DNA of 64,000 nucleotides from Clostridium sp. 1001275B_160808_H3 (GTDB lineage: Bacteria; Bacillota; Clostridia; Clostridiales; Clostridiaceae): contig NZ_JADNAT010000019.1 of the NCBI RefSeq assembly GCF_015550425.1, positions 7,680 to 71,679 of the forward strand. Direction: 5' to 3'. The position numbers and the translations under genes were made by a program. This document shows, one piece after another, positions 17,342 through 26,970 of this stretch; positions within the stretch are counted from its first letter, which is position 1; each line of letters begins with the position of its first letter. The notes below the pieces were generated by a model. The model was not told the origin of the DNA and made no database searches. It saw nothing but the letters and a program-made list of their open reading frames with translations.

Positions 17342-20305
17342 TTATTGAGCTACAGCAAGCAATCTTCTAAGGTTCTCTACAGCAGCCTTAGAAACTATTC
17401 CTCCAACTTGTACAATTGTATTAGTTGTTTTCCTGTCTAATACTGATTTTTGAGTACTAGTTAATTGAGCTTCAGCTATTACTACTGGTGATTCATTAAG
17501 TGCTGCAACTGGACCTGCTGTTAATGCATCAGCTAATTCTAATCCTTCTGTAACATAAACTTTGTTTACTACATCTCCATAGAATCTTTCTATAACTTTA
17601 GCATTTGTTTCATATCTATTTGCTCCACCTAATCTATTATTAGAAATATCTTGTTTAGTCATTGAATTTACTTGACTTAATACATTATCAGTTAATACGC
17701 CAGTTCCACCAATTAAATATGCATTATTTAACTCTTCTGATCTTAACCAGCTATTTACGCTGCTTGGAATACTATTTGGTTCTACTAATATTATAGGCAT
17801 CTTATCTCTACCAGATACTGGTGCTATTGACATTGAATCTGCTTCTCCATATCCATTTGCTATAACTACATTTTCTACATCATAAAGATTTTGATCGATG
17901 TATTTAGCAACTTGAAGAGCTGTTTCGTATCTATTTATTCCACCTAATCTTGTAAATTTACTAATACCTAAATTACGTAATTGGTTTTCAACGGCTGGAG
18001 TTACTACTCCTGTTCCACCAACTATTATTACATTTTTTGCTCCAAGTCTTTTTATTTCATTTTGAGTTGCTGATGGAATTGAACTACTTTCAACTAACAA
18101 TAAAGGACCTTTGTAATATGAAGCAATTGGAGTAGCTGCTAATCCATCTGGTATAGCATAACCATTTGAAATAACAATTGTTTCTGCTGAATTAAATGAA
18201 CTTTTACTTAACTCTACAGCTGTTGCATATCTGTTTATTCCAGATTTAACTTCAACAGGTGGTAAGTATTCATTTGTCATACTCACATTACTTGCTAATA
18301 TATATCCTCTATCATTCCAGTTATAGTTTCCATGATACTTATTATCAGGACCACCTACTCCTACTGGAGTATTTCTTTCTGGATATACTTCATAATAACT
18401 TTGTCCATTTATAGTAACTTGTTGCAAATTTGAAATTACAAATGGAGTATTTATATATGCACCATATTGATTAGTATCGTTAGTTACATTATATAATAAG
18501 GCTCCACTTCTATTTATAACTGAATTATTTGAAGTTGCAACACCAATTTGCTTAGAATTTGTATCTTTTAGATTACTATTTCCACCTGAAAGATATTTAT
18601 CTATTTCATAAGCAAAGCTTGTTGCTTTTTCTCCCCAGAACGGATCTGAAGCATATTTAACATTTGTTCCTCTATTTTTATTTCCTAGGAAGCCTCCAAA
18701 ATATCTCCAATCTGCAGGATCTGCATACCCTCTTGAAATGTAGTTTTTTGTAAAGTCTACTACTGAATCTTTTGGAGTTGCAAAGTTATCTGCTGATTCT
18801 CCTGGAGCTGAATCATATGCTTTTAAACCAAAAAGATTATTTTTAGTTTGAGCAATTGTTGACATTCCATAAGCTGATTCATTAATAGAAACTCCTAATG
18901 CTAATAATGCATTTACTCCATAACTGCTTTCAGCATCTTTAAATGCTTGTCCTAATCCTCTAAGCTTTGAACCAGGTTGTGTATTATTATTTATATATCT
19001 ATCTAGATCCTCTGCAGAATAAACAGTTTGACTTCTAAATGGTAAATTTAAATAATAAATATAGTATGGACTTCCACTATTAACAGAATTAGATCTTACT
19101 CCAGATCTATAGTCCTTAATTAAAATATCTAATTTGTTTGCTATATCAGTTTCACTATTATGATTGTATTGATAAAAATACTTTCCATCATAACTTAAGT
19201 ATCTAACACCTTCTTTTAAAAAGAATGGCGCTTTACCTAATATTTTTTCATAACCAGTAACTCCAGTTAAATCATAGCTAATAAAATGAACTAATTCTCC
19301 ATTTTTCACGGTATAATAGCTTGGATTTTTTGCTTGACTTAAAGGCACTACTCTCATATCATATGTACCTGATGCTGTATTGTTATTTATCCAACCTTCA
19401 TATCCATTTATCATCACCTTTGCTGATGTACCACTCATATCTAAAACTGGTGCATCATCCATATATCCTGGATTAACATAAGTAAATGCATTTTGCAAAC
19501 TAGAATCTGTATGCATATTTACTGTTCCAGAAATCACGCTATTATTGCTATACTTTATTACTCTTGCCATTTGATTTGTTGAGTAAACAACTTGTCCAGA
19601 ATAATTTATTACTGCTGGATCTTGATTTTCTTTTGTAGATGGATCAAGACTTTTAGCTGCACTAACTGCTTCATCAAGTTCATCATAGGCTTCAACAAAT
19701 TCATAGCTTCCATCAGAGTTAGCAATAGTCAACTCATAATTTTTATCTGTCATTGGTTCTAAAACTTCTAAATTTTCTAAAGCTTCTTGTTTTAATTTAA
19801 ATTCTTCTCTCTCTAAGCTTACTGAAGAAATTACAGAATAACTTCTTAAACGAGTATTTATTTCTTTTACTTTTGTGTACTTAGTACCTTTTAAAGTATT
19901 AGTAGATTCTTCTTTTTTAACTTCTTCTTTAATAGAAGTTTCATTATTTGAAGTCGCAGAATCTTCTTTACTTTCCTCTACTTCCGTAGTACTTTCAGTC
20001 TTACTTTGCTCAGTTGAATTTTTTTCTTCTGAAGTATTATTTTGAGCTTCATTATTTTGAGTTGAATCTTTTTCATTATTTAAAAGCTCTTCTCCATTGT
20101 TTGTTTCCTTCTTTTGCTCTTCTTCTTCCCCATTATCTTGAGAAGATTGTACACTACTTGTTATTGAATTTGTTGATTCATCAGCACTTTTTTCTTCAAC
20201 AACTGAACCTGGATTGTTTGTTATTGCTTTTGCACTTATATTAGGAACTATAAATGCTACTATCAATAATTGCGCCACTAATTTCTTAATTTTTTTAAAT
20301 GACAC
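17342..20305 (-). CDS. Secreted glucosaminidase autolysin with three CWB2 repeats
   Basis: 987 residues. A GTG start (GGGAGG upstream) leads into a signal peptide (basic KKIKK, then hydrophobic to about residue 27). Residues about 30-145 are a low-complexity Ser/Glu/Asn/Lys stretch, probably a wall-spanning linker. An SH3-like part precedes a glucosaminidase domain near residues 445-575 with the catalytic-region glutamate in LGVSINESAYGMST and the NNLFGLKA motif. The last about 290 residues are three CWB2 repeats (INRYATA, INRYETA, ANRYETN starts, each with a VGGTG-like end). CWB2 anchors proteins to anionic wall polysaccharide. It should cleave peptidoglycan GlcNAc-MurNAc bonds during growth or separation. 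Confidence 0.9.
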   Translation of the reverse strand: MSFKKIKKLVAQLLIVAFIVPNISAKAITNNPGSVVEEKSADESTNSITSSVQSSQDNGEEEEQKKETNNGEELLNNEKDSTQNNEAQNNTSEEKNSTEQSKTESTTEVEESKEDSATSNNETSIKEEVKKEESTNTLKGTKYTKVKEINTRLRSYSVISSVSLEREEFKLKQEALENLEVLEPMTDKNYELTIANSDGSYEFVEAYDELDEAVSAAKSLDPSTKENQDPAVINYSGQVVYSTNQMARVIKYSNNSVISGTVNMHTDSSLQNAFTYVNPGYMDDAPVLDMSGTSAKVMINGYEGWINNNTASGTYDMRVVPLSQAKNPSYYTVKNGELVHFISYDLTGVTGYEKILGKAPFFLKEGVRYLSYDGKYFYQYNHNSETDIANKLDILIKDYRSGVRSNSVNSGSPYYIYYLNLPFRSQTVYSAEDLDRYINNNTQPGSKLRGLGQAFKDAESSYGVNALLALGVSINESAYGMSTIAQTKNNLFGLKAYDSAPGESADNFATPKDSVVDFTKNYISRGYADPADWRYFGGFLGNKNRGTNVKYASDPFWGEKATSFAYEIDKYLSGGNSNLKDTNSKQIGVATSNNSVINRSGALLYNVTNDTNQYGAYINTPFVISNLQQVTINGQSYYEVYPERNTPVGVGGPDNKYHGNYNWNDRGYILASNVSMTNEYLPPVEVKSGINRYATAVELSKSSFNSAETIVISNGYAIPDGLAATPIASYYKGPLLLVESSSIPSATQNEIKRLGAKNVIIVGGTGVVTPAVENQLRNLGISKFTRLGGINRYETALQVAKYIDQNLYDVENVVIANGYGEADSMSIAPVSGRDKMPIILVEPNSIPSSVNSWLRSEELNNAYLIGGTGVLTDNVLSQVNSMTKQDISNNRLGGANRYETNAKVIERFYGDVVNKVYVTEGLELADALTAGPVAALNESPVVIAEAQLTSTQKSVLDRKTTNTIVQVGGIVSKAAVENLRRLLAVAQ

Positions 20306-20498
20306 CTTCCCACCTCCCTTTCAATTTATAGCTTACCAAATTATGTAACTAATTTCAACCTTTTATCCTATAAATACACATTTTCAATCATTTTACTTCA
20401 GTTATAGTTACAACATTATTAGAGTATTTTCTTTTACACTTATTATAAATAAATGAAATTCTAGATTTAAATTTGTAAATTATTTAATGAAAAGTGAA

Positions 20499-20533
20499 AA
20501 GATGACTAATCTATTTAGCCATCTTTTTTTTTA
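20499..20533. terminator. Hairpin after prfC, stronger in the rightward direction
   Basis: AAGATGACTAA / TTAGCCATCTT with a 5-base loop and one G-U, followed on the plus strand by a run of nine T. Leftward it ends in four T, so it can close the prfC transcript. Confidence 0.7.
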
Positions 20534-20541
20534 TTTATCTA

Positions 20542-22137
20542 TTATTCATCACTCTTACCAACGCCAGATAATACTAATCCTTTATTGTGGTCTAATGCCC
20601 AGCTAATACCCCAGTCATTTTGGAATATAAGGATATTTCTATCTTTAAAGTCTTTAACCTTCTTAGTATCTGAAGTTAAGTTTAGTTTTTCCATATCAAC
20701 ATCTTTGTTTTCTATCCATCTTACATATCTAAATGGAAGTCTATCCATCTTGATATCAACGTTGTATTCATTTTTTAATCTGTATTCTAGAACTTCAAAT
20801 TGAAGCACACCAACAACTCCAACTATTATTTCTTCCATTCCTATAAATAGTTCTCTAAATACTTGTATTGCTCCTTCTTGAGCTATTTGAGTAACACCTT
20901 TTACGAATTGTTTTCTCTTCATTGTATCTACTGGTCTTACTCTTGCAAAGTGTTCTGGAGCAAATGTTGGAATCCCTTCAAATTTAAATTTCTTTGATGG
21001 TGCACATAAAGTATCTCCTATTGAGAATATACCTGGGTCAAATACCCCAATTATATCTCCAGCATATGCTTCTTCAACTATTTCTCTATCTTGAGCCATA
21101 AATTGTTGTGGTTGAGCAAGCTTAATCTTCTTGCCACCTTGCATATGATAAACATCTTCACCTTTTTCAAATTTACCAGAACAAATTCTCATAAATGCAA
21201 TTCTATCTCTATGAGCCTTATTCATATTTGCTTGAATCTTAAATACAAAAGCAGAGAAGTTATTATCAAATGGATCTATTTCTCCTATGCTTGAGTTTCT
21301 TGGAAGTGGTGATGTTGTCATTTCTAAGAAATGCTCTAAGAATGGCTCAACACCAAAGTTTGTTAAAGCTGATCCAAAGAATACAGGTGTTAATTCTCCT
21401 GATTTAACTTTTTCTAAATCAAGCTCATCTCCAGCTATATCTAAAAGTTCTATATCTTCCATTAACTTATCGTGTAGAGCTTCTCCTAATATTTCTCTAA
21501 ATTTAGGATCGTCTACTGAACCTTCAACTGCATCTACAGCACTTTGACCGTGATTTCCTGCTGAGAATGCTATGATTCTATTGTTATCTCTTTCATAAAC
21601 TCCTTTAAAATCCTTACCAGAACCTATTGGCCAGTTCATTGGGTATGTCTTTATTCCAAGCTCATTTTCTATTTCTTCTAATAATTCAAATGGATCTTTA
21701 GCTTCTCTATCCATCTTATTAACGAATGTAAAAATAGGCATTTCTCTAAGAGATGCAACATGGAATAACTTCCTTGTTTGATCTTCTATACCTTTTGCTC
21801 CATCTACTACCATTACAGCGCTATCTGCTGCCATAAGAGTTCTATATGTATCTTCTGAGAAGTCTTGGTGACCTGGTGTATCTAATATGTTTATACAGTG
21901 ATCTTTATAGTTAAATTGCATTACTGAGGAAGTAACTGAAATCCCTCTTTGCTTTTCTATTTCCATCCAGTCTGATACTGCATGAGTAGAAGCTTTTCTT
22001 GCCTTAACTGAACCTGCAAGCCTTATTGCTCCTCCATATAACAAGAACTTTTCTGTTAAAGTTGTTTTACCTGCATCTGGGTGAGATATAATAGCAAAGG
22101 TTCTTCTTTTTTCTATTTCATTTATATAATCTGCCAA
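20542..22137 (-). CDS. prfC: Peptide chain release factor 3
   Basis: 531 residues, the normal length for RF3. GTPase motifs are ISHPDAGKTTLTEK (G1), the switch I stretch QRGISVTSS, DTPGHQDF (G3) and FVNKMDREA (G4). The EF-Tu-like domain 2 and the RF3-specific C-terminal domain follow. RF3 is a GTPase that removes RF1/RF2 from ribosomes after peptide release. A single gene, unlinked in function to its neighbours; typical chromosomal housekeeping content. Confidence 0.97.
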   Translation of the reverse strand: MADYINEIEKRRTFAIISHPDAGKTTLTEKFLLYGGAIRLAGSVKARKASTHAVSDWMEIEKQRGISVTSSVMQFNYKDHCINILDTPGHQDFSEDTYRTLMAADSAVMVVDGAKGIEDQTRKLFHVASLREMPIFTFVNKMDREAKDPFELLEEIENELGIKTYPMNWPIGSGKDFKGVYERDNNRIIAFSAGNHGQSAVDAVEGSVDDPKFREILGEALHDKLMEDIELLDIAGDELDLEKVKSGELTPVFFGSALTNFGVEPFLEHFLEMTTSPLPRNSSIGEIDPFDNNFSAFVFKIQANMNKAHRDRIAFMRICSGKFEKGEDVYHMQGGKKIKLAQPQQFMAQDREIVEEAYAGDIIGVFDPGIFSIGDTLCAPSKKFKFEGIPTFAPEHFARVRPVDTMKRKQFVKGVTQIAQEGAIQVFRELFIGMEEIIVGVVGVLQFEVLEYRLKNEYNVDIKMDRLPFRYVRWIENKDVDMEKLNLTSDTKKVKDFKDRNILIFQNDWGISWALDHNKGLVLSGVGKSDE

Positions 22138-22495
22138 ATTAGCTTCCTCCTTAAAATTAAATTAAGTTTTATCTCTATTTCTCTAGTAATTCATTATACC
22201 CTAAAGTTTAATAATTTAAAATGAAAATTTTATATATAAATTGCAAAGCAATTTATAAGTTAAATGTTAAAGGTAAAAGAATTAAAAAGTGAAGGAAGTT
22301 TTGCTAGTCAAAACTTAAATTATATAAGTTCAAGGCACTTTCTATGCAAAACAAAAAGATAAATTTAAGACACTTTCTACTCCCAAAATCCCTTAAGGAT
22401 TTTTTCATTAACTTTTTTCTAACACTTGGCTAACTTTTCACTTTTTACATCTTCGCTATTCCCTCTTCACTATTCACTAATAAATGCTATCATGT
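22138..22495. other. Gap upstream of prfC with first copy of a degenerate segmental duplication
   Basis: No gene. The stretch from about 22303 (AAAACTTAAATTATATAAG, then CACTTTCTATGCAAAAC, TTTTTTCTAAC, TTTTCACTTTTTACATC, TTCACTATTCACTAATAA) recurs in altered form at about 22652-22775, ending in both cases in the TCTGTTTTAAAA repeat. Confidence 0.55.
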
Positions 22496-23450
22496 TCTGT
22501 TTTAAAAACGTGTTGGTATTATTATTCGTAACAAAATAGTGAAAAATGAAATAATGAAAAAGAAAAGGAAAGTTAAAAATTAAAAATGAAATGTTGCGAG
22601 ATTAAGTATGTTTTGCTATAGGTTTGCGAGATTAAGGATGTTTTGCTATGGAAAACTTAAGCTATAAGCGCAAAGCATTTTCCATTCAAAAATTTCTTAA
22701 AAAATTTTTTTACTACCGCTTCACTATCTTTTCACTTTTTCCCATTTCACTCTTCACCAATAACAGCTATCTTGTTGTGTTTTAAAAACGTGTTGGTATT
22801 TATCCATGATGTAGTTGTCTATAGTAATCTGTTTTAAAAACGTGTTGGTAGATTTCTATTGTAACCTGTTTAAAATCTTATTGCTGAAATTTATTTATAT
22901 ATTTTTTCTACATATAATAGCTAATTCCTTTAATATCTAATTCCTTAAAATATAAATATCGCTACAAACAATTTCATATATTTATCCTATTTAATAAATT
23001 TTATCATATATGTTTTCCAAACAGTCTCTGCTAATCTGATTACATCTAATATAATATAATGAAATATAATACAATATAATTTTATTTAATATTTGTCTGA
23101 GCTTATGAATCCCAATAAAACTTTTTTCCATTAATATAGACATAATCTTATTTAATATTTATCTCTTTAAATTATGTCACCCACATTTTTTTAAAACAGA
23201 CCCTGATAGTATTTTTTTAACACTATCATCTTCTCTTGTATTTTTCTTTAGAAGTTATACCAACAACACGTTTTTAAAACAGATGCCAATAGTCTTTTTT
23301 CATACAATATACTTTTATTTCTTGTTTCTTTTTATAAACCATGCCACCAACATTCTTTTACAACAGAACATAATAGTATTATTTCACATAATATTATCTT
23401 CTCTTGTGTTTCTCTTTATAATTATGCCAACAACACGTTTTTAAAACAGA
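22496..23450. repeat. Cluster A of the TCTGTTTTAAAA repeat in inverted arrangement (MITE-like)
   Basis: Forward copies of a roughly 23-base repeat (TCTGTTTTAAAAACGTGTTG and GTA) lie at 22496, 22776 and 22828, with a decayed copy near 22866. Inverted copies lie at 23259-23283, 23346-23370 (decayed) and 23426-23450. A further TTTTAAAACAGACC is near 23192. The interior is AT-rich without genes. Forward copies on the left and inverted copies on the right resemble nested terminal inverted repeats of small non-autonomous elements. Confidence 0.6.
22593..22652. repeat. 30-bp tandem duplication (TTGCGAGATTAAG...TTTTGCTAT)
   Basis: Two adjacent 30-base units, at 22593 and 22623, differ at few positions. 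No coding frame. Located between the two copies of the larger duplicated segment. Confidence 0.85.
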
Positions 23451-23583
23451 CTATGATTCTTCTTTTACATATAACATAAGTTTAAATTTGCATATAATTA
23501 ATTTTACTATTATTATCTTACTACTATTTATTTTTCTTATTAATTTTTACTAGTACTTGCTTATTATAGTTTTACTAGTTTTA

Positions 23584-25170
23584 CTACTTTACCTCTCTTA
23601 CGTTCCACTTAACAAACATAATAAGAGCAATATTTGCTATGGCTGTTATAAGTAAGATTACTCCTATTGGCATTCCTGTATCTATTATTTGTCCATATAA
23701 TAGTTGCCCTGGTGCTACGCTTATTGTTGCTATTGCTGTTGAAAAGGCTGAAACTCTTCCTAGCATTTCTAGTGGAACTTCTTTTTGTATAAATGTTAGT
23801 GTTAGCACATTTGATAATGAAAGTGACATCATTATCGCAAGTCCACCAATTGCAAATAAAAACGCTATTGTATAGTTATTTGCTTTTATTCCACCTAAAG
23901 TTGACATTAATATAACACCTGCAACCATTGGGAAATATGTATAGTGTACCTTTTTTATTTTAAACATATTTGGTTTTACACTTATCCAGAAGCCTCCAAG
24001 TATCATTCCTAAAACGCATATTCCTTCTACTATTCCATATATCTCTGAAGGTAAGCCTAAGAAAATATTTATAAAATATGGTGCTAATATTGTTAATACT
24101 GGAACTAAGAATATATTGCATAATGCATATGAAGCTATAATTCCAAGAACAACTTTTTTATCTTTTGATAGATATTTAAAAGTTTTACCCATATCTATAA
24201 ATGAATTTTTTATAAACTCCATTGATAGTATTTTAGATTTATCTGAATTTCCTTTTATATTTTCAAATTTTATTTTTGCTTCTTTATTTTCTTTTATGAC
24301 TTCAGAAACTGTTACCACTTCTTTGTTTCCTTTTATGATATCTTTTGCATTTTCAGATATAACTGCAACTTCTTCATTTTCTTCGGATCTCAGGGATGCT
24401 GCTACTCTTTCCTCTAATTCTGAAGTTCTTGAATCTAACATAGTCGTCGCTAATTCTGTAGTTACTATATTTTTCTCTAAAGTAACTACATCATTTAATC
24501 CTACTTTTGATTCTACTTCTGTAGGTACTGCATTTTTTTCTAAAGTAACTACATTATTTGATTCTACTTTTGATTGTAGTTTTGATTCTACTTCTTCACT
24601 TACTACTACATCTGGGATATCTAAGAATAATTCCATTATTGCAGATACAAAAAAGCTTATTGCATTTATTATAACTATTGCTTTTATTCCAACTATTCCA
24701 TATAAAACACCAGCAAGTATTGGTCCTGCAAAATTTACTATTGAGCCAACTTGGTTTATTACTCCATTAGCACTTGTTAACTTATCTTCTTCAACTATTT
24801 GAGGAATTGATGCTGTAACTGCTGGTCCATATAATGTAAAGCAAATTGATAGCATAAACATTACTACAGCGACTATTACTTCATGGTCTCTACCATTAAG
24901 TAGTATTATTGCATATCCTCCAATTAAAGCTGAACAGAAGAAATCTAAGTAAACCATTATCTTTTTCTTATTTACACGATCTGATAACGTTCCTGCAATA
25001 GGTGCAAAAAGAATATATGGTATTGTTGATATTGCTAATATATTTGCAAAGGTAGCTGTGCTACCTGTAAATTCTAGTAGATATAGAGACATACTGAATC
25101 TTTGAATAGCATTACCAAATAAAGATATAATTTGTCCTATAACTATTATTATAAAGTTTTTATTTTTCAT
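23584..25170 (-). CDS. MFS transporter, siderophore-exporter-like (EntS type), with a repeat-encoded insert
   Basis: About 528 residues from ATG 25170 (GAGGGG 5 bases upstream; a GTG two codons earlier is less likely). Twelve membrane spans and the MFS loop motif SDRVNKKK are visible; overall it resembles EntS-like exporters. A hydrophilic insert of about 110 residues between spans 6 and 7 (about residues 195-305) is much longer than usual. It contains VVTLEKNAVPTE and VVTLEKNIVTTE, encoded by palindromic repeats also found in the GH42 gene. It is the last gene of the siderophore operon, overlapping the ATPase gene by 11 bases. Export of a siderophore, or of iron-free ligand, is inferred from context. 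Confidence 0.82.
   Translation of the reverse strand: MKNKNFIIIVIGQIISLFGNAIQRFSMSLYLLEFTGSTATFANILAISTIPYILFAPIAGTLSDRVNKKKIMVYLDFFCSALIGGYAIILLNGRDHEVIVAVVMFMLSICFTLYGPAVTASIPQIVEEDKLTSANGVINQVGSIVNFAGPILAGVLYGIVGIKAIVIINAISFFVSAIMELFLDIPDVVVSEEVESKLQSKVESNNVVTLEKNAVPTEVESKVGLNDVVTLEKNIVTTELATTMLDSRTSELEERVAASLRSEENEEVAVISENAKDIIKGNKEVVTVSEVIKENKEAKIKFENIKGNSDKSKILSMEFIKNSFIDMGKTFKYLSKDKKVVLGIIASYALCNIFLVPVLTILAPYFINIFLGLPSEIYGIVEGICVLGMILGGFWISVKPNMFKIKKVHYTYFPMVAGVILMSTLGGIKANNYTIAFLFAIGGLAIMMSLSLSNVLTLTFIQKEVPLEMLGRVSAFSTAIATISVAPGQLLYGQIIDTGMPIGVILLITAIANIALIMFVKWNVREVK
24458..24552. repeat. Two palindromic repeat modules inside the MFS gene
   Basis: GTAGTTAC (24458) with GTAACTAC (24482), and GTAGGTAC (24521) with GTAACTAC (24545). 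Each pair is 8+16+8 bases and the starts are 63 bases apart. The surrounding sequence is built of 21-base units, so the frame is kept. The same geometry occurs in the GH42 gene at 52.3-52.5 kb. Confidence 0.85.
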
Positions 25171-25960
25171 GGTCACCCCTCAGAAGTTCGTATTCCATAC
25201 ATATTGGGTATTCACCATTTTCGCTAACTTGAAGATGTGCTTCTACCCCATATATTTCTTTTAATGATTCTTTTGTTATTACGTCTATTGGTCTTCCTTC
25301 ACAAATTACTTTTCCTTTTTTAAGACCAATTATATTATCTGCAAATCTACAAGCATTGTTTAGCTCATGAAGAACTATTACTACTGTAATTTGCTTTTCT
25401 TTATTTAATTTTTCTAATACTTCTAATACCTCAAGTTGATATGACATATCTAAATATGTAGTTGGCTCATCTAGCATGATAATTTCTGTTTCTTGTGCCA
25501 AAGTCATGGCTATCCAAGCTCTTTGTCTTTGTCCTCCAGATAAGTTTTCGACTTCTCTATCTGCAAACTCAGAAAGTCCTGTTTCTTCTATTGCCCAGTC
25601 GATAACTTCTTTATCATGTGAATTCAATCCACCTATCATTTTTTGATGTGGAAATCTTCCATATGCTACAAGTTCTCTTACTGTAAGACCACTTGGGCAC
25701 ACTGGTCCTTGAGGAAGAAATGCTACTTCTCTTGCTATTTCTTTTTCTTTTACCTTCTTTATATTTTTATTATTTATAAAGATATCTCCGTTCTTTGGCT
25801 TATTTATTCTTGCTATAGTTTTTAGAAGTGTGGATTTTCCGCATCCATTTGCTCCAATTATAATACTGATTTTTCCTTTTGGTATACATAAGTTCATATT
25901 CTCAATTATTACATTGCTTTCATATGCAACACTTAAGTTCTTTACACTAATAGCTTCCAT
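25160..25960 (-). CDS. Iron-siderophore ABC transporter ATP-binding protein (FecE/FhuC-like)
   Basis: 266 residues. Walker A IIGANGCGKSTLLKT, Q-loop FLPQGPVC, signature NLSGGQRQRAWIAM, Walker B EIIMLDEPTTYLD and the switch histidine VLHELN are all present. The family energises uptake of ferric siderophores, haem or cobalamin through the two permeases encoded just upstream. The gap to the permease gene is 2 bases. Its neighbours favour siderophore over cobalamin. Confidence 0.93.
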   Translation of the reverse strand: MEAISVKNLSVAYESNVIIENMNLCIPKGKISIIIGANGCGKSTLLKTIARINKPKNGDIFINNKNIKKVKEKEIAREVAFLPQGPVCPSGLTVRELVAYGRFPHQKMIGGLNSHDKEVIDWAIEETGLSEFADREVENLSGGQRQRAWIAMTLAQETEIIMLDEPTTYLDMSYQLEVLEVLEKLNKEKQITVVIVLHELNNACRFADNIIGLKKGKVICEGRPIDVITKESLKEIYGVEAHLQVSENGEYPICMEYELLRGDHEK

Positions 25961-25962
25961 AA

Positions 25963-26970
25963 TTATTTCTCCTTCATCATTAAATAAATAAAATATGGTA
26001 CTCCAAATATTGATACTGTAATCCCAACTGGAATTTCAATTGGAGAAAATAGATTTCTTGAAACTGCATCTGCAAGAAGAATTATTATTGTACTTATTAT
26101 TGCTGATATTGCAATAAAATTCTTATGATATGGTCCAACTAGCTTTCTTGCAATATGAGGTGAAACAAGTCCTAAGAATCCTATGTTTCCTGCAAATGCT
26201 GTTGCAGTTCCTGCTAATATAACTACATAAGTTAAAAATTTCTTTCTTTCCTTTTCTATGTTTAATCCAAGTGATATTGATAGTTCATCTGAAAGATTTA
26301 AAACATCTAACTTTTTATAATTTAATAAAACTATTATAAATAACAATGTTATTATTGGAATTATCACTTTTGCATAACTCCAGCTTGAACCCCATAAACT
26401 CCCTGATGTCCAAACTAATACTCTGTTATAATCTCCAGCTCCACCTCTAAATGTAACAAAAGTTATAAACGCATTAAGTGCTACATTCATTCCTATACCA
26501 ATTAAAAGAAGTCTATTTGGCTTTATTCCATTTTTGCTAGATAGCATATATAGTAAAATTGCTGATATTGCAGCTCCAACTATAGCCATAAATGGAAGTA
26601 CAAATATAGAAAGTGATCCAAGTTCACTATAGTAATTTGCTGTTTTAAATGAAATAAATATTACTGCGGCAACTGCAGCTCCTGCATTTATTCCTATTAT
26701 TCCAGTATCAGCTAAATCATTTTTAGTTATTGTTTGAAGTATGCATCCTGCTGTTGATAATCCTATGGCAACAAATATTCCAACAAGCATTCTTGGAAGT
26801 CTTAAAGTTAAAACTGCTGTATTTTGAAGTTTTGTTCCATTACCAAGAAGTGTATTTATTACTTCTAACGGAGTTACCTTATATGTACCCCAGCACAATG
26901 TAATTAAAAAGGAGATAAGTAATAATGCTATTAAAATTACTAAAACTAGTTTAAATCTTTTTTTCTTCAT
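25963..26970 (-). CDS. FecCD-family iron-siderophore ABC permease (second)
   Basis: 335 residues with about nine to ten membrane spans. FecCD family signatures include RLPRMLVGIFVA near residue 58 and GNIGFLGLVSPHIARKLVG near residue 260. It overlaps the upstream permease stop by one base (TAATG). It forms the membrane channel as a heterodimer with the product of 26970-27962. Confidence 0.93.
   Translation of the reverse strand: MKKKRFKLVLVILIALLLISFLITLCWGTYKVTPLEVINTLLGNGTKLQNTAVLTLRLPRMLVGIFVAIGLSTAGCILQTITKNDLADTGIIGINAGAAVAAVIFISFKTANYYSELGSLSIFVLPFMAIVGAAISAILLYMLSSKNGIKPNRLLLIGIGMNVALNAFITFVTFRGGAGDYNRVLVWTSGSLWGSSWSYAKVIIPIITLLFIIVLLNYKKLDVLNLSDELSISLGLNIEKERKKFLTYVVILAGTATAFAGNIGFLGLVSPHIARKLVGPYHKNFIAISAIISTIIILLADAVSRNLFSPIEIPVGITVSIFGVPYFIYLMMKEK

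Noticed and set aside
24116..24802. 228-codon rightward frame opposite the MFS gene
   Set aside because: Shadow of the MFS gene, kept open by the repeat insert; no ribosome site or recognisable domain.
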